Shown: positions 42,918 through 52,563 of the stretch, piece by piece | How positions within the stretch are numbered: the first letter of the stretch is position 1 | How the letters are laid out: each line of letters opens with the position of its first letter | DNA from: Nocardia sp. | GTDB taxonomy: Bacteria; Actinomycetota; Actinomycetes; Mycobacteriales; Mycobacteriaceae | Reading direction: 5' to 3' | NCBI RefSeq assembly: GCF_025465275.1 | Contig: NZ_JAODNK010000202.1 | Coordinates: 1 to 64,000, forward strand | Length of the DNA stretch: 64,000 bases | Translations under genes and position numbers: made by a program | The notes under the pieces: generated by a model | Seen by the model: the letters and a program-made list of their open reading frames with translations, nothing else | Databases searched by the model: none | Told to the model about the DNA's origin: nothing

Positions 42918-44570
42918 ATGGACCATTTTGGCATGACCCCCGCTGCAGCCGCACGATCGGCAGCGGCCGCTCACAATTCGAACGGCCGTGTCGAGACCGA
43001 CGATGCGGCGGTGGGTGTCTTCGCGGGATACCGACCAGGCCGCTATGCCCAGGCTTATGACGAAATGTTCGATCCCACCGGGCGGGCGCGCGCTCCCTAC
43101 AAAGGCATCTACGCCGCCCTGGCCACCATCGATGCGGCGGATCTGGCGGCGAGGGCCGAGGCGCTGGCCCGCGCCTTCGTGGACCAGGGCATCACCTTCT
43201 CGCTGTCCGGTCAGGAGCGGCCGTTCCCGCTCGACCTGGTGCCACGAGTAATAGCCGCCACCGAATGGACCAAACTCGAACGCGGCATCAAACAGCGCGT
43301 GCGGGCGCTCGAGGCGTTCCTGGCCGATGTGTACGGGGAACAGACCATCCTGCGCGACCAGGTCATCCCCAAACGGCTCGTCACCTCGTGCGCGCATTTC
43401 CACCGCGAGGCCACCGGCCTGGTGCCGCCCAACGGTGTGCGCATTCACGTCGCCGGCATCGATGTGATCCGCGACGAGCACGGCGATTTCCGGGTGCTGG
43501 AAGACAATCTGCGCTCCCCGTCCGGTGTGTCGTATGTGATGGAGAACCGCCGCACCATGGCGCGCGTGTTCCCCGACCTGTTCGCCTCGCACCGGGTGCG
43601 GGCCGTCGGCGACTATCCGAGCCATCTACTGCGCGCCCTGCGCGCGGCCGCCGCGCCCAATGAAGCCGATCCGACCGTGGTGGTGCTCACCCCCGGCGTC
43701 TACAACTCCGCCTATTTCGAACATTCGCTGCTGGCCCGCCAGATGGGCGTCGAATTGGTCGAGGGCCGCGACCTGTTCTGCCGCGACAGCAGCGTCTATA
43801 TGCGCACCACGGCGGGGGAGCGGCAGGTGGATGTCATCTACCGCCGCATCGACGACACCTTCCTCGATCCCATGCAGTTCCGGCCTGATTCGATGCTTGG
43901 CGTCGCCGGTGTACTGAATGCGGCGCGCGCGGGCACGGTGGTGCTGGCCAATGCGGTCGGCAACGGCGTCGGCGACGACAAACTCGTCTATACCTATGTG
44001 CCCGCGTTCATCGAGTACTACCTGGGCGAGAAACCGATTCTGCCCAATGTGGATTCGTACCGCTGCTGGGAACCGGACGAGCGCGACGAGGTGCTCGACC
44101 GGGTCGCCGAACTGGTGGTGAAACCGGTGGAGGGCTCCGGCGGTTACGGCATTGTCATCGGCCCCGACGCCAGTCAGAAGGAATTGGATACCGTGCGCCG
44201 CAAGGTGCGCGCCGATCCGCGCGGCTGGATCGCCCAGCCGGTGGTCCAATTGTCCACGGTGCCAAGCAAAATCGGTGGCCGACTAGCACCCAGGCATGTG
44301 GATCTGCGACCCTTCGCGGTCAATGACGGCGACGATATCTGGGTATTGCCGGGCGGTTTGACCCGTGTCGCACTACCCGATGGTTCCCTGGTGGTGAATT
44401 CCAGCCAGGGCGGCGGCAGCAAAGACACCTGGGTGCTGGCCCCGAGAACCTCTGTGGAAGAACGCGAACTGGCCGGCACGCAGCTGGTCAGCGAACAGCA
44501 CATCTCGCGCGATCGTGAGCAGTCGCGAGAACCCTCGCCCACTCGGGCAAATCAACAACAACAGCAATAG
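42918..44570 (+). CDS. Circularly permuted ATP-grasp protein
   Basis: A 550-residue circularly permuted ATP-grasp protein (Rv2411c type). Landmarks are YDEMFDPTGRARAPYKGIY near residue 50, RGIKQRVRALEAFLADVYGE, RVLEDNLRSPSGVSYVMENR, VIYRRIDDTFLDP and the ATP-binding-type VVKPVEGSGGYGIVIGPDA. The Gln-rich C-terminus is low complexity. Together with the following alpha-E and transglutaminase genes it forms a widespread three-gene cluster predicted to make or modify a peptide by amide-bond chemistry. The ATG at 42918 (MDHFGM) is chosen, but a GTG directly before it and an ATG at 42933 are alternatives. Confidence 0.9.
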   Translation: MDHFGMTPAAAARSAAAAHNSNGRVETDDAAVGVFAGYRPGRYAQAYDEMFDPTGRARAPYKGIYAALATIDAADLAARAEALARAFVDQGITFSLSGQERPFPLDLVPRVIAATEWTKLERGIKQRVRALEAFLADVYGEQTILRDQVIPKRLVTSCAHFHREATGLVPPNGVRIHVAGIDVIRDEHGDFRVLEDNLRSPSGVSYVMENRRTMARVFPDLFASHRVRAVGDYPSHLLRALRAAAAPNEADPTVVVLTPGVYNSAYFEHSLLARQMGVELVEGRDLFCRDSSVYMRTTAGERQVDVIYRRIDDTFLDPMQFRPDSMLGVAGVLNAARAGTVVLANAVGNGVGDDKLVYTYVPAFIEYYLGEKPILPNVDSYRCWEPDERDEVLDRVAELVVKPVEGSGGYGIVIGPDASQKELDTVRRKVRADPRGWIAQPVVQLSTVPSKIGGRLAPRHVDLRPFAVNDGDDIWVLPGGLTRVALPDGSLVVNSSQGGGSKDTWVLAPRTSVEERELAGTQLVSEQHISRDREQSREPSPTRANQQQQQ

Positions 44571-44617
44571 CAACGGCGCTGCTGGGTAGGTGAAGTAATA
44601 CGTTAGGCGGTCGAATT

Positions 44618-45586
44618 ATGTTGGCGCGCAATGCCGAATCTCTCTTCTGGATCGGTCGTTACGTCGAACGCGCCGAGTATACGGCGCGCATCCTGGATGT
44701 CGCGGTGCATCAATTGCTCGAGGAGGCGACGGTCGATCCGGATCGAACATCCCGGGTGCTGTTGCGGGTACTCGGGATCGAAACTCCCGAAGAGGAACTC
44801 GATGTGTGGTCGGTGACCGAGCTGGTCGCCTTCGGCCGGGAGCATGACGGCTCCATTGTCGATTCCGTCAGCCGGGCCCGCGAGAATGCCCGGGGTGCAA
44901 GAGAAGTCGCCTCGACCGAAATGTGGGAATGTCTCAATTCCACCTATAACGGCCTGGCCGCGGCTGAACGAGCCGCGCGGGCGCTCGGCCCGCATGAGTT
45001 CTGCCACTACATCACCGATCGTGCCGCCATGTTCGCCGGACTCTCCGATTCGACGCTGAGCCGCGACGACGGCTACCGCTTCCTACTGCTGGGCCGCTCC
45101 ATCGAACGCGTCGATATGACTGTGCGCCTGCTGCTTTCGCGTGCCGGAGATCGCACTTCCTCTCCCGCCTGGGTGACCGTGCTGCGGTCTGCCGGTGCGC
45201 ACGATCCGTATCTGCGTACCCAACGCGGCGTGCTCGACGCCAACCAAATCGCCGAATTCATCCTGCTGGACCGGCTTTTCCCGCGTTCGGTATTCCATTC
45301 CCTGCGGGTCGCCGAAACCTGTCTGCAGGAACTGGATCAGCGTCCCAACAGTCGATTCGCGGCCCGGCAGGAGGCGCATCGACTACTCGGCCGCGCCCGC
45401 AGCGAACTGGAGTTCCTCCCGGCCGCTGTACTGCTCGAGGACCTGCAGGGCCGCCTGCTCTGGTTGCAGGAGACCTGCCGGGAAGTCGGGGAAGCGGTGG
45501 CGCAGCAGTACTTTCACGCCGAAACCTGGGTGGCCTGGACCGGTCTGCACGGCCGCAATGGCGTACTGGTGGAGGAGACGATATGA
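44618..45586 (+). CDS. Alpha-E domain protein
   Basis: A 322-residue all-helical alpha-E protein (Rv2410c type). It begins MLARNAESLFWIGRYVERAEYTARILDVA, the family's most conserved block, and contains FLLLGRSIERVDMTVRLL, PRSVFHSLRV and a C-terminal QYFHAETWVAWTG. Its function is unknown, but it is almost always found between an ATP-grasp and a transglutaminase-like gene, as here. Its stop overlaps the next start by four bases (ATGA). Confidence 0.92.
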   Translation: MLARNAESLFWIGRYVERAEYTARILDVAVHQLLEEATVDPDRTSRVLLRVLGIETPEEELDVWSVTELVAFGREHDGSIVDSVSRARENARGAREVASTEMWECLNSTYNGLAAAERAARALGPHEFCHYITDRAAMFAGLSDSTLSRDDGYRFLLLGRSIERVDMTVRLLLSRAGDRTSSPAWVTVLRSAGAHDPYLRTQRGVLDANQIAEFILLDRLFPRSVFHSLRVAETCLQELDQRPNSRFAARQEAHRLLGRARSELEFLPAAVLLEDLQGRLLWLQETCREVGEAVAQQYFHAETWVAWTGLHGRNGVLVEETI

Positions 45587-46425
45587 GCTGGCGCATGCGA
45601 GTGGTGCACACCACCGGTTACGTGTACGACGCGCCGGTCTCCCGCTCGTTCAACGAGGCGCGGCTCACCCCGCGCGCGGACAGTCGGCAGAACGTCATCC
45701 TGAACCGGGTAGAGACCGTGCCCTCGACCCGTTCCTTCCGCTATGTCGACTACTGGGGCACCGCGGTGACCGCCTTCGATCTGCACGCTCCGCACAGCGA
45801 ATTGGAGATCACCAGCGCCTCCGTGGTCGAGACCGAGCCGTTCGCGGGCCCCGCCGAGGAGCTGTCCTGGGAGGAGCTGCGCGGTGACGATATCGTCGAC
45901 CGATTCGACGAATTGCTCTCGCCCACAGAGTATGTCCCACGCGAGCGCCGGTTGTCGCCGATAGCGCGGCAGCTCGCGCGCGGGGTTCCGCCCGCCAAAG
46001 CCGTTGTGCGAGCGGCGGAATGGGTGCATCGGGAAATGCACTACCTGGCCGGGAGCACCTCCGTGCACACCTCGGCCGTGCAGGCCTTCGCCGAAAGGCA
46101 GGGGGTGTGTCAGGACTACGCGCACCTGACCCTGCTGCTGTTGCGGACCATGGGAATTCCCAGCCGATACGTCTCCGGCTATTTCCATCCCGATCCCGCG
46201 GCCGAAGTGGGGAATACCGTCGCCGGGCAGATGCACGCCTGGGTGGAGGCCTGGACGGGGCAGTGGTGGGGCTACGACCCGACCAACAATATCCCCGTCA
46301 CGGAGCAACACGTATCAGTCGGTGTCGGGCGTGATTACGCGGATGTGCCGCCCCTGAAAGGTATCTTCAGCGGGAGTGGCTCGACCGATCTCGAGGTGAT
46401 AGTGGAGATCACTCGGCTCGCATAG
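45583..46425 (+). CDS. Transglutaminase-like cysteine peptidase
   Basis: A 280-residue protein with an N-terminal beta-sandwich (VVHTTGYVYDAPVSRSFNEA) and a transglutaminase-fold core. The catalytic triad is visible: Cys176 in RQGVCQDYAHL, His218 in GQMHAWVEAW and Asp232 in GYDPTNN. No signal peptide is seen, so it should act in the cytoplasm. It completes the ATP-grasp/alpha-E/transglutaminase cluster (Rv2409c position) and may trim or cleave the peptide product. The ATG overlaps the alpha-E stop. Confidence 0.92.
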   Translation: MSWRMRVVHTTGYVYDAPVSRSFNEARLTPRADSRQNVILNRVETVPSTRSFRYVDYWGTAVTAFDLHAPHSELEITSASVVETEPFAGPAEELSWEELRGDDIVDRFDELLSPTEYVPRERRLSPIARQLARGVPPAKAVVRAAEWVHREMHYLAGSTSVHTSAVQAFAERQGVCQDYAHLTLLLLRTMGIPSRYVSGYFHPDPAAEVGNTVAGQMHAWVEAWTGQWWGYDPTNNIPVTEQHVSVGVGRDYADVPPLKGIFSGSGSTDLEVIVEITRLA

Positions 46426-46488
46426 TGCGTGAATCAGCAGAACACAGGTGCTCTCCCGCAATCGGCGGGTCTATCGGGAAGGTGGCTG

Positions 46489-47268
46489 ATGTCTCCCACA
46501 GCGCAGGAAGTCAGAGAAGAACGGGTCGAACATCATCCGGTACCGCTGGGCAGGAAGCTGTTCGCCGAGACGCTCGGTACCTTCGTGCTGGTCCTCGGCG
46601 GTGTGGGCACCGCGGTGCTCGCCGGGGAACGAGTGGGTGCGCTGGGTGTGGCGCTGGCCTTCGGCTTCACACTGATGTTTCTGGTGTACGCCATCGGACC
46701 GATCTCCGGCTGTCACGTGAATCCGGCAGTGACGGTGGGGCAATTGCTGCTGGGCCGGCTTTCGGCAGTGGCGGCGGGCGCCTACATGCTGGCGCAGGTC
46801 GTCGGCGGCCTGCTGGGCGGCGCGGTCGTATACGCGATTGCGAAGAACCTGCCCTCGTATGACCGTGCCGCGAACGGCCTCGGCGCCAATGGCTGGGGTG
46901 CGCACAGCCCTTCGAAGGTGGAGCTCGCAGGCGTCACCACCAACGGGTACGGGCTGGCGGCCGCCATCACGGTCGAAGTGCTGCTGACCGCGCTGCTGGT
47001 GTTTGTGGTGCTGGCCTCCACCGATCAGCTCTCGGATGTCCCGCAGGCGGGTGTGTCGATCGGCATCACCCTCGCGGTCATCCACCTGATTTCGATCCCG
47101 GTGGACAACACCTCGGTGAACCCGGCGCGCAGCCTCGCGGTCGCCTTCTTCCAGGACGGGGCTCCGGCTCAGCTGTGGGTATTTATTGTCTTCCCGCTCG
47201 TGGGCGGTGTGCTCGGCGCACTCGTTTACGGCCTGATGTACGGCCGCTCACGGAATATGGCCAGCTGA
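46489..47268 (+). CDS. aqpZ: AqpZ-type aquaporin
   Basis: A 259-residue MIP-family channel with six helices and the two pore motifs SGCHVNPAVTVG and NTSVNPARSLAV. The segment AVIHLISIPVDNTSVNPARS carries the His, Thr-like and Arg positions of the AqpZ selectivity filter, so water rather than glycerol is the likely substrate. A long hydrophilic loop (about residues 120-150) separates the halves. The ATG at 46489 with an upstream GGGAAGGTGG site is preferred over an in-frame ATG at 46429, which sits just after the transglutaminase stop. Confidence 0.92.
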   Translation: MSPTAQEVREERVEHHPVPLGRKLFAETLGTFVLVLGGVGTAVLAGERVGALGVALAFGFTLMFLVYAIGPISGCHVNPAVTVGQLLLGRLSAVAAGAYMLAQVVGGLLGGAVVYAIAKNLPSYDRAANGLGANGWGAHSPSKVELAGVTTNGYGLAAAITVEVLLTALLVFVVLASTDQLSDVPQAGVSIGITLAVIHLISIPVDNTSVNPARSLAVAFFQDGAPAQLWVFIVFPLVGGVLGALVYGLMYGRSRNMAS

Positions 47269-47286
47269 CGCCTCTTTCGCGATTCC

Positions 47287-47316
47287 CGTGCCCCGTTCCC
47301 TGCGGAACGGGGCACG
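47287..47316. terminator. Hairpin between convergent aquaporin and PemK-like genes
   Basis: A perfect 13-bp stem (CGTGCCCCGTTCC and complement) with a CTGC loop lies 18 bp after aqpZ and 4 bp before the end of the opposing gene. GTTTC follows on the plus strand. It probably acts bidirectionally. Confidence 0.75.
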
Positions 47317-47320
47317 CGTT

Positions 47321-47899
47321 TCAGTGCCAGTGGTATTCGGCGCACAGGCGGTGTGCGACCAGGTCGAAGATCTTGCGCGGCACGATGGCTCCCTCCCGGC
47401 GGATGCCGCCCTCGGGCACATCGAGCACCCGATCGAGGCGCACCCAGCTCGGCCGGCCCGCATGGTCCCAGGCGCCGGGGCCGATGCCGACCCAATTGTG
47501 GTGGTGCTCGTGCTCCTCGTTGGAGGAGAGCATGAGCCCGAGCAGCGTGTCGCGCTCGCGGCCCACGACCAGCACCGGCCGGTCCTTGCCATTGCTGGGG
47601 TCTTCCTCGTAGGGCACCCAGGTCCAGACGATTTCGCCCGGATCGGCGCGACCGTCCAATTGCGGGCTGTAGACGATCAGCCGCGCGCGTTCCCCTGACG
47701 GCACCCCTGCGGAGGACGTCGGCCGCACCGAGACCGGTGGCGCGGGCCGCGGCGCCACCGCGCGCAGGGCTCGGCCCCACACCGAGGAGTTCTGCATCCG
47801 CTCGATCAATTTGGGCGCCTGCTTCTTGACGAGATGCGAGCTTTGCTCTTTTGCCACGATTCCCAACTGCTTCCCCAGAGCGTTCCACCTGCCGGCCAT
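47321..47899 (-). CDS. PemK/MazF-fold protein (Rv2405-like)
   Basis: A 192-residue protein whose C-terminal ~115 residues resemble the PemK/MazF fold: GEIVWTWVPYEEDPSNGKDRPVLVVGRE, LLGLMLSSNEEH and WVRLDRVLDVPEGGIRREGAIVP. The N-terminal ~70 residues are helical and basic. MazF-type proteins are RNA endonucleases held by an antitoxin. No antitoxin gene is adjacent, and the conserved location next to lepA, as in mycobacteria, argues for a stable chromosomal role. The ATG at 47899 follows TAGGCT by six bases, a leaderless pattern. Confidence 0.82.
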   Translation of the reverse strand: MAGRWNALGKQLGIVAKEQSSHLVKKQAPKLIERMQNSSVWGRALRAVAPRPAPPVSVRPTSSAGVPSGERARLIVYSPQLDGRADPGEIVWTWVPYEEDPSNGKDRPVLVVGRERDTLLGLMLSSNEEHEHHHNWVGIGPGAWDHAGRPSWVRLDRVLDVPEGGIRREGAIVPRKIFDLVAHRLCAEYHWH

Positions 47900-48055
47900 C
47901 TCGGCAGCCTAGTGGCGGATGTCCGGTTTCTCATCCGGGCCGGATTCGCCTGCGCCGAGCCGCGGTTCACCGCCCGGGTGCTCCACTGGCGAGACCGGTC
48001 CTGCGCGCACCGTAGACTTCGGGGTTGACATGCCGCTGTTTCGCCATGCCGAGGA

Positions 48056-49909
<1,854 letters not shown>

Positions 49910-49928
49910 TTCGGACGCTCCAGTTCTC

Positions 49929-49959
49929 GTGCCCCGCTGCCCTATCGGCAGCGGGGCAC
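49929..49959 (+). terminator. Hairpin after lepA
   Basis: A 13-bp perfect stem (GTGCCCCGCTGCC and complement) with a CTATC loop lies 19 bp after the lepA stop. The arms resemble the hairpin at 47287-47316. No strong T-run follows. Confidence 0.7.
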
Positions 49960-49973
49960 AGTGCTCTCCCCCG

Positions 49974-50099
49974 CCTCCCCGAACCTTCAGCGCACAGCAG
50001 AGAGCCGTGGACCGGTCGTGGACGCGTGCCGGCGGTCGAGTGCCAACCCCGATTTTGGACGTACCCGACGAGTTACCCGGCCCGCACGAAATCAGTAGT
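49974..50099 (+). repeat. ~125-bp dispersed intergenic repeat, copy B (upstream of the IniB-like gene)
   Basis: Plus-strand copy of the element described at 42225-42349. It lies in the 383-bp gap between lepA and the IniB-like gene, after the lepA terminator and 193 bp before the ATG at 50293, in sense orientation. The identical 18-base core CGATTTTGGACGTACCCG is at about 50050-50067. Confidence 0.8.
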
Positions 50100-50245
50100 C
50101 CGGCCCGATACACACAAAATCTGGGGCTTCCGTCCTGATATGCCGGATGACAAGCTATGTGTCGCACCGCTGTGCACACCGCCTCTTACCTGGTGGATGT
50201 GACAGACCGGTTATACGGAAATAGGGTGTGAAACGAGTTGAGAGC

Positions 50246-50270
50246 GGCGGTCCGCCAGTTGCGGACCGCC
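50246..50270 (+). other. Hairpin in the leader of the IniB-like gene
   Basis: A ten-pair perfect stem, GGCGGTCCGC/GCGGACCGCC, with a CAGTT loop lies 22 bp upstream of the ATG at 50293. It may regulate translation, or bind a regulator at DNA level. Confidence 0.45.
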
Positions 50271-50292
50271 GATCCTTGAGAGTGGAGCTTGT

Positions 50293-52563
50293 ATGACGCG
50301 TGACCTGCCCTTCGACGACGCACCAGGTGTGGGCGGCGATGACGCGGGCGACACCGCGTATCGGATTGCCGACGGGGTCGCGCGTGTGGCGAGGGCGGGC
50401 GCATATGTCACGGGCGGAGCTCTCATCGCATCGGCGGGCACGCGCGGGGGTGGCCCCACCCCGGCGATCGATCACGACAGCCGCAATGTGGGCTGGTCGC
50501 AGGTCGATGATCCGCAGCCGAATGTGCCCAGCCCGACTCTCACCTTCCCGGATCTGACCCTCGATCGAATGCCGCCCGTACACGGCGGCTACGGCGGCAT
50601 CGCGCCGGTCGCGGCTCCGGAGCAGCAGTTCGGCACCGACGCCGGGTTGCTGCCGACGCACTTCGACGCCAGCTCCCTGCCGGATCCGACCATGGCGGGC
50701 TTCCACGGTATGGGCCTGCCCGATACGGACCTGCCGGCCAGCTTCGCGCTGCCGTCCACCCACGATTACCAGCCGCAGTCCGGTTTCGAGCTACCCACCG
50801 ACGGACAATCCCCGGGCCTGCCGTTCGGGACCCAACCCGGTGTGCCCCTCGATGATCAGCAGTTCCAGATTCCGGGCGGCTTCCACCTACCGGACTTCGA
50901 CGGACTGCACCTACCCGGGCTGAGTGGTGACGCCACGCACGGTTTCGACGGACTGCACCTACCCGGGACGCCCGGCGGCGGTTTCGGCCAGCCCGGCGGT
51001 GGCTTCGGTCCGCACGGTAGTGGCGAAGGCTTCGGACACGATAGCGGCGAAGGCTTCGGAGAGGGTTCGCACGGCGGCATTTTCGACGGTATCGGCAATG
51101 GGCCCGTTGGCGTGTACGTCAGCACCGACTGGGCCGTCAATATGCACCTCGGACTCGACGGTGTGCAGTTCGAATCGGATCTGAAGGTAGATGTCGCGGT
51201 CGGCAATGTCGGCCACCAGCTCGATCAGTTCACGCAGGATATGGGACAGGGGATTTCGCATATCCCCGCCGGTCTGCCGGGTACGCCCGTCGACCCGAAC
51301 AACCCGTTCACCTCCGCCGCAGGGCTGACCGGCAGCCCGAACTCGGCCACGAATCCCGCAGGCCAGCAGGCTAATTCGCAGGCCGTTGCCGGAGCGGGGC
51401 CGACGAGTGGACTGCCCGGTTCTCCGGTCGGCACTGCCGGTTCTCCCGGCCTGGGCGCTGCCGGTTCTCCCGGCGTCGGCGCTGCCGGTGCTCCCGGAGT
51501 CGGCGCTGTCGGCGCTCCCACCGCCGCTCCTGCATACAGCGCCCCGAGCGCTCCCGCTTTCGCCCCCGCGGTGCCGGCCCCGGCGGCTCCGATGCCCGCC
51601 GCGGTCGCCCCGATGGCCATCGCCCCGATCGTGCCCGTCGCGCCCGCGCCCGCCTTCACACTCCCGGTGGCCGTCGCGCAGCCGGTGGTCACCACACCGC
51701 TGCAGACCACGATTCAGCCGGATGCCGCGACGCATCCGATCGCGAATCTCCTGACCACGCCCGGCCAGTCGCCCTTGACCGCCTCCGCGGCGAATGCCCC
51801 GGGGCTGTTCAACCATGCCGGTCCGGTGCTGCTCGCCTCGGGTGTGCACGGTGACTCCGAGCATCCGGTGAGCGTGATCGCTCAGCCGGTGCCGCTGACC
51901 TCCGCACCCGGTGGGTCGGTGCCGCAGATCAGCGTGCCCGTGAAGCCGGTGCCGGTGCTCACCACGGCGCCCACGATCCCGTCGATCACCAAGCTGCCTG
52001 CGATCGATCCGGTGACCAAGGTGCCGGTGATCACCACGGTTCCTACCGTGCCGACGACGTCGAACCCGCCGGTGACCGTCGCCCCGGTCACTCCGGACCC
52101 GGACTCGGACACCACTACTCGGCCGCACAATCCGTCCGGCGACAACGACACGCACGGCGATGTTCCGCCGGTGACCGTGCCGAGCGATACCGATTCGGCG
52201 CCGACGCATCAGCCGCCGGTCACCCATCCGTCGCAGCCGACCGTGCCGACCACGCAGCCGGATCTGCCGACACACGGTGGCCAGCCCAGTATTTCGGTGG
52301 ATCCGCCGGTGCCGGTCATGCCTGGTGCGGTGCAGCCGCCGACCACCCAGCCGCATGTGCCGGATGTACCCCACCCGGCGAAACCCGCTGGAGATCCGAT
52401 CGATTCGAGTCTGCACGTGATGCCGATCGCGGATGATTCCGCGCTGCACTCGGTCTTCCTGATGCATGACGGTGGGCTCACGACCGGGCTCATGCCGACC
52501 GATACCTCCTTCGCCGACACCCACTACCAGGTACACGGCCCGTTCGATCACGCGCTGCTGTGA
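50293..52563 (+). CDS. Large Pro/Gly/Ala-rich repetitive protein (IniB-like position)
   Basis: A 756-residue low-complexity protein. The N-terminal ~50 residues are more ordered (IADGVARVARAGAYVTGGAL). Then come HLPDFDGLHLPG repeats and a Gly-rich stretch, a short ordered segment (GPVGVYVSTDWAVNMHLGLD, about 270-310), collagen-like AGSPGVGA octapeptides, and a Pro/Val/Thr-rich C-terminal half ending in HSVFLMHDGGL. No signal peptide is obvious. Its stop overlaps the dynamin-like gene by four bases. The pair resembles mycobacterial iniB-iniA, although sequence similarity to IniB is only compositional. A copy of the 125-bp repeat and a hairpin lie upstream. Confidence 0.8.
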   Translation: MTRDLPFDDAPGVGGDDAGDTAYRIADGVARVARAGAYVTGGALIASAGTRGGGPTPAIDHDSRNVGWSQVDDPQPNVPSPTLTFPDLTLDRMPPVHGGYGGIAPVAAPEQQFGTDAGLLPTHFDASSLPDPTMAGFHGMGLPDTDLPASFALPSTHDYQPQSGFELPTDGQSPGLPFGTQPGVPLDDQQFQIPGGFHLPDFDGLHLPGLSGDATHGFDGLHLPGTPGGGFGQPGGGFGPHGSGEGFGHDSGEGFGEGSHGGIFDGIGNGPVGVYVSTDWAVNMHLGLDGVQFESDLKVDVAVGNVGHQLDQFTQDMGQGISHIPAGLPGTPVDPNNPFTSAAGLTGSPNSATNPAGQQANSQAVAGAGPTSGLPGSPVGTAGSPGLGAAGSPGVGAAGAPGVGAVGAPTAAPAYSAPSAPAFAPAVPAPAAPMPAAVAPMAIAPIVPVAPAPAFTLPVAVAQPVVTTPLQTTIQPDAATHPIANLLTTPGQSPLTASAANAPGLFNHAGPVLLASGVHGDSEHPVSVIAQPVPLTSAPGGSVPQISVPVKPVPVLTTAPTIPSITKLPAIDPVTKVPVITTVPTVPTTSNPPVTVAPVTPDPDSDTTTRPHNPSGDNDTHGDVPPVTVPSDTDSAPTHQPPVTHPSQPTVPTTQPDLPTHGGQPSISVDPPVPVMPGAVQPPTTQPHVPDVPHPAKPAGDPIDSSLHVMPIADDSALHSVFLMHDGGLTTGLMPTDTSFADTHYQVHGPFDHALL
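50896..50967 (+). repeat. Direct 24-bp repeat inside the IniB-like gene
   Basis: Two identical 24-base copies, at 50896-50919 and 50944-50967, both begin TTCGACGGACTGCACC and encode FDGLHLPG. They are exactly 48 bp apart, in frame. Confidence 0.85.
51436..51519 (+). repeat. Tandem 24-bp repeats encoding AGSPGVGA octapeptides
   Basis: Three full 24-base units starting at 51436, 51460 and 51484 (first bases GCCGGTTCTCCCGG), plus a partial fourth at 51508, encode collagen-like AGSPGLGA / AGSPGVGA / AGAPGVGA / VGAP. The unit length keeps the frame. Confidence 0.85.

Noticed and set aside
50959..52551. 530-codon minus-strand frame
   Set aside because: Antisense to the repetitive IniB-like gene. 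The Arg/His-rich low-complexity translation mirrors the repeats.
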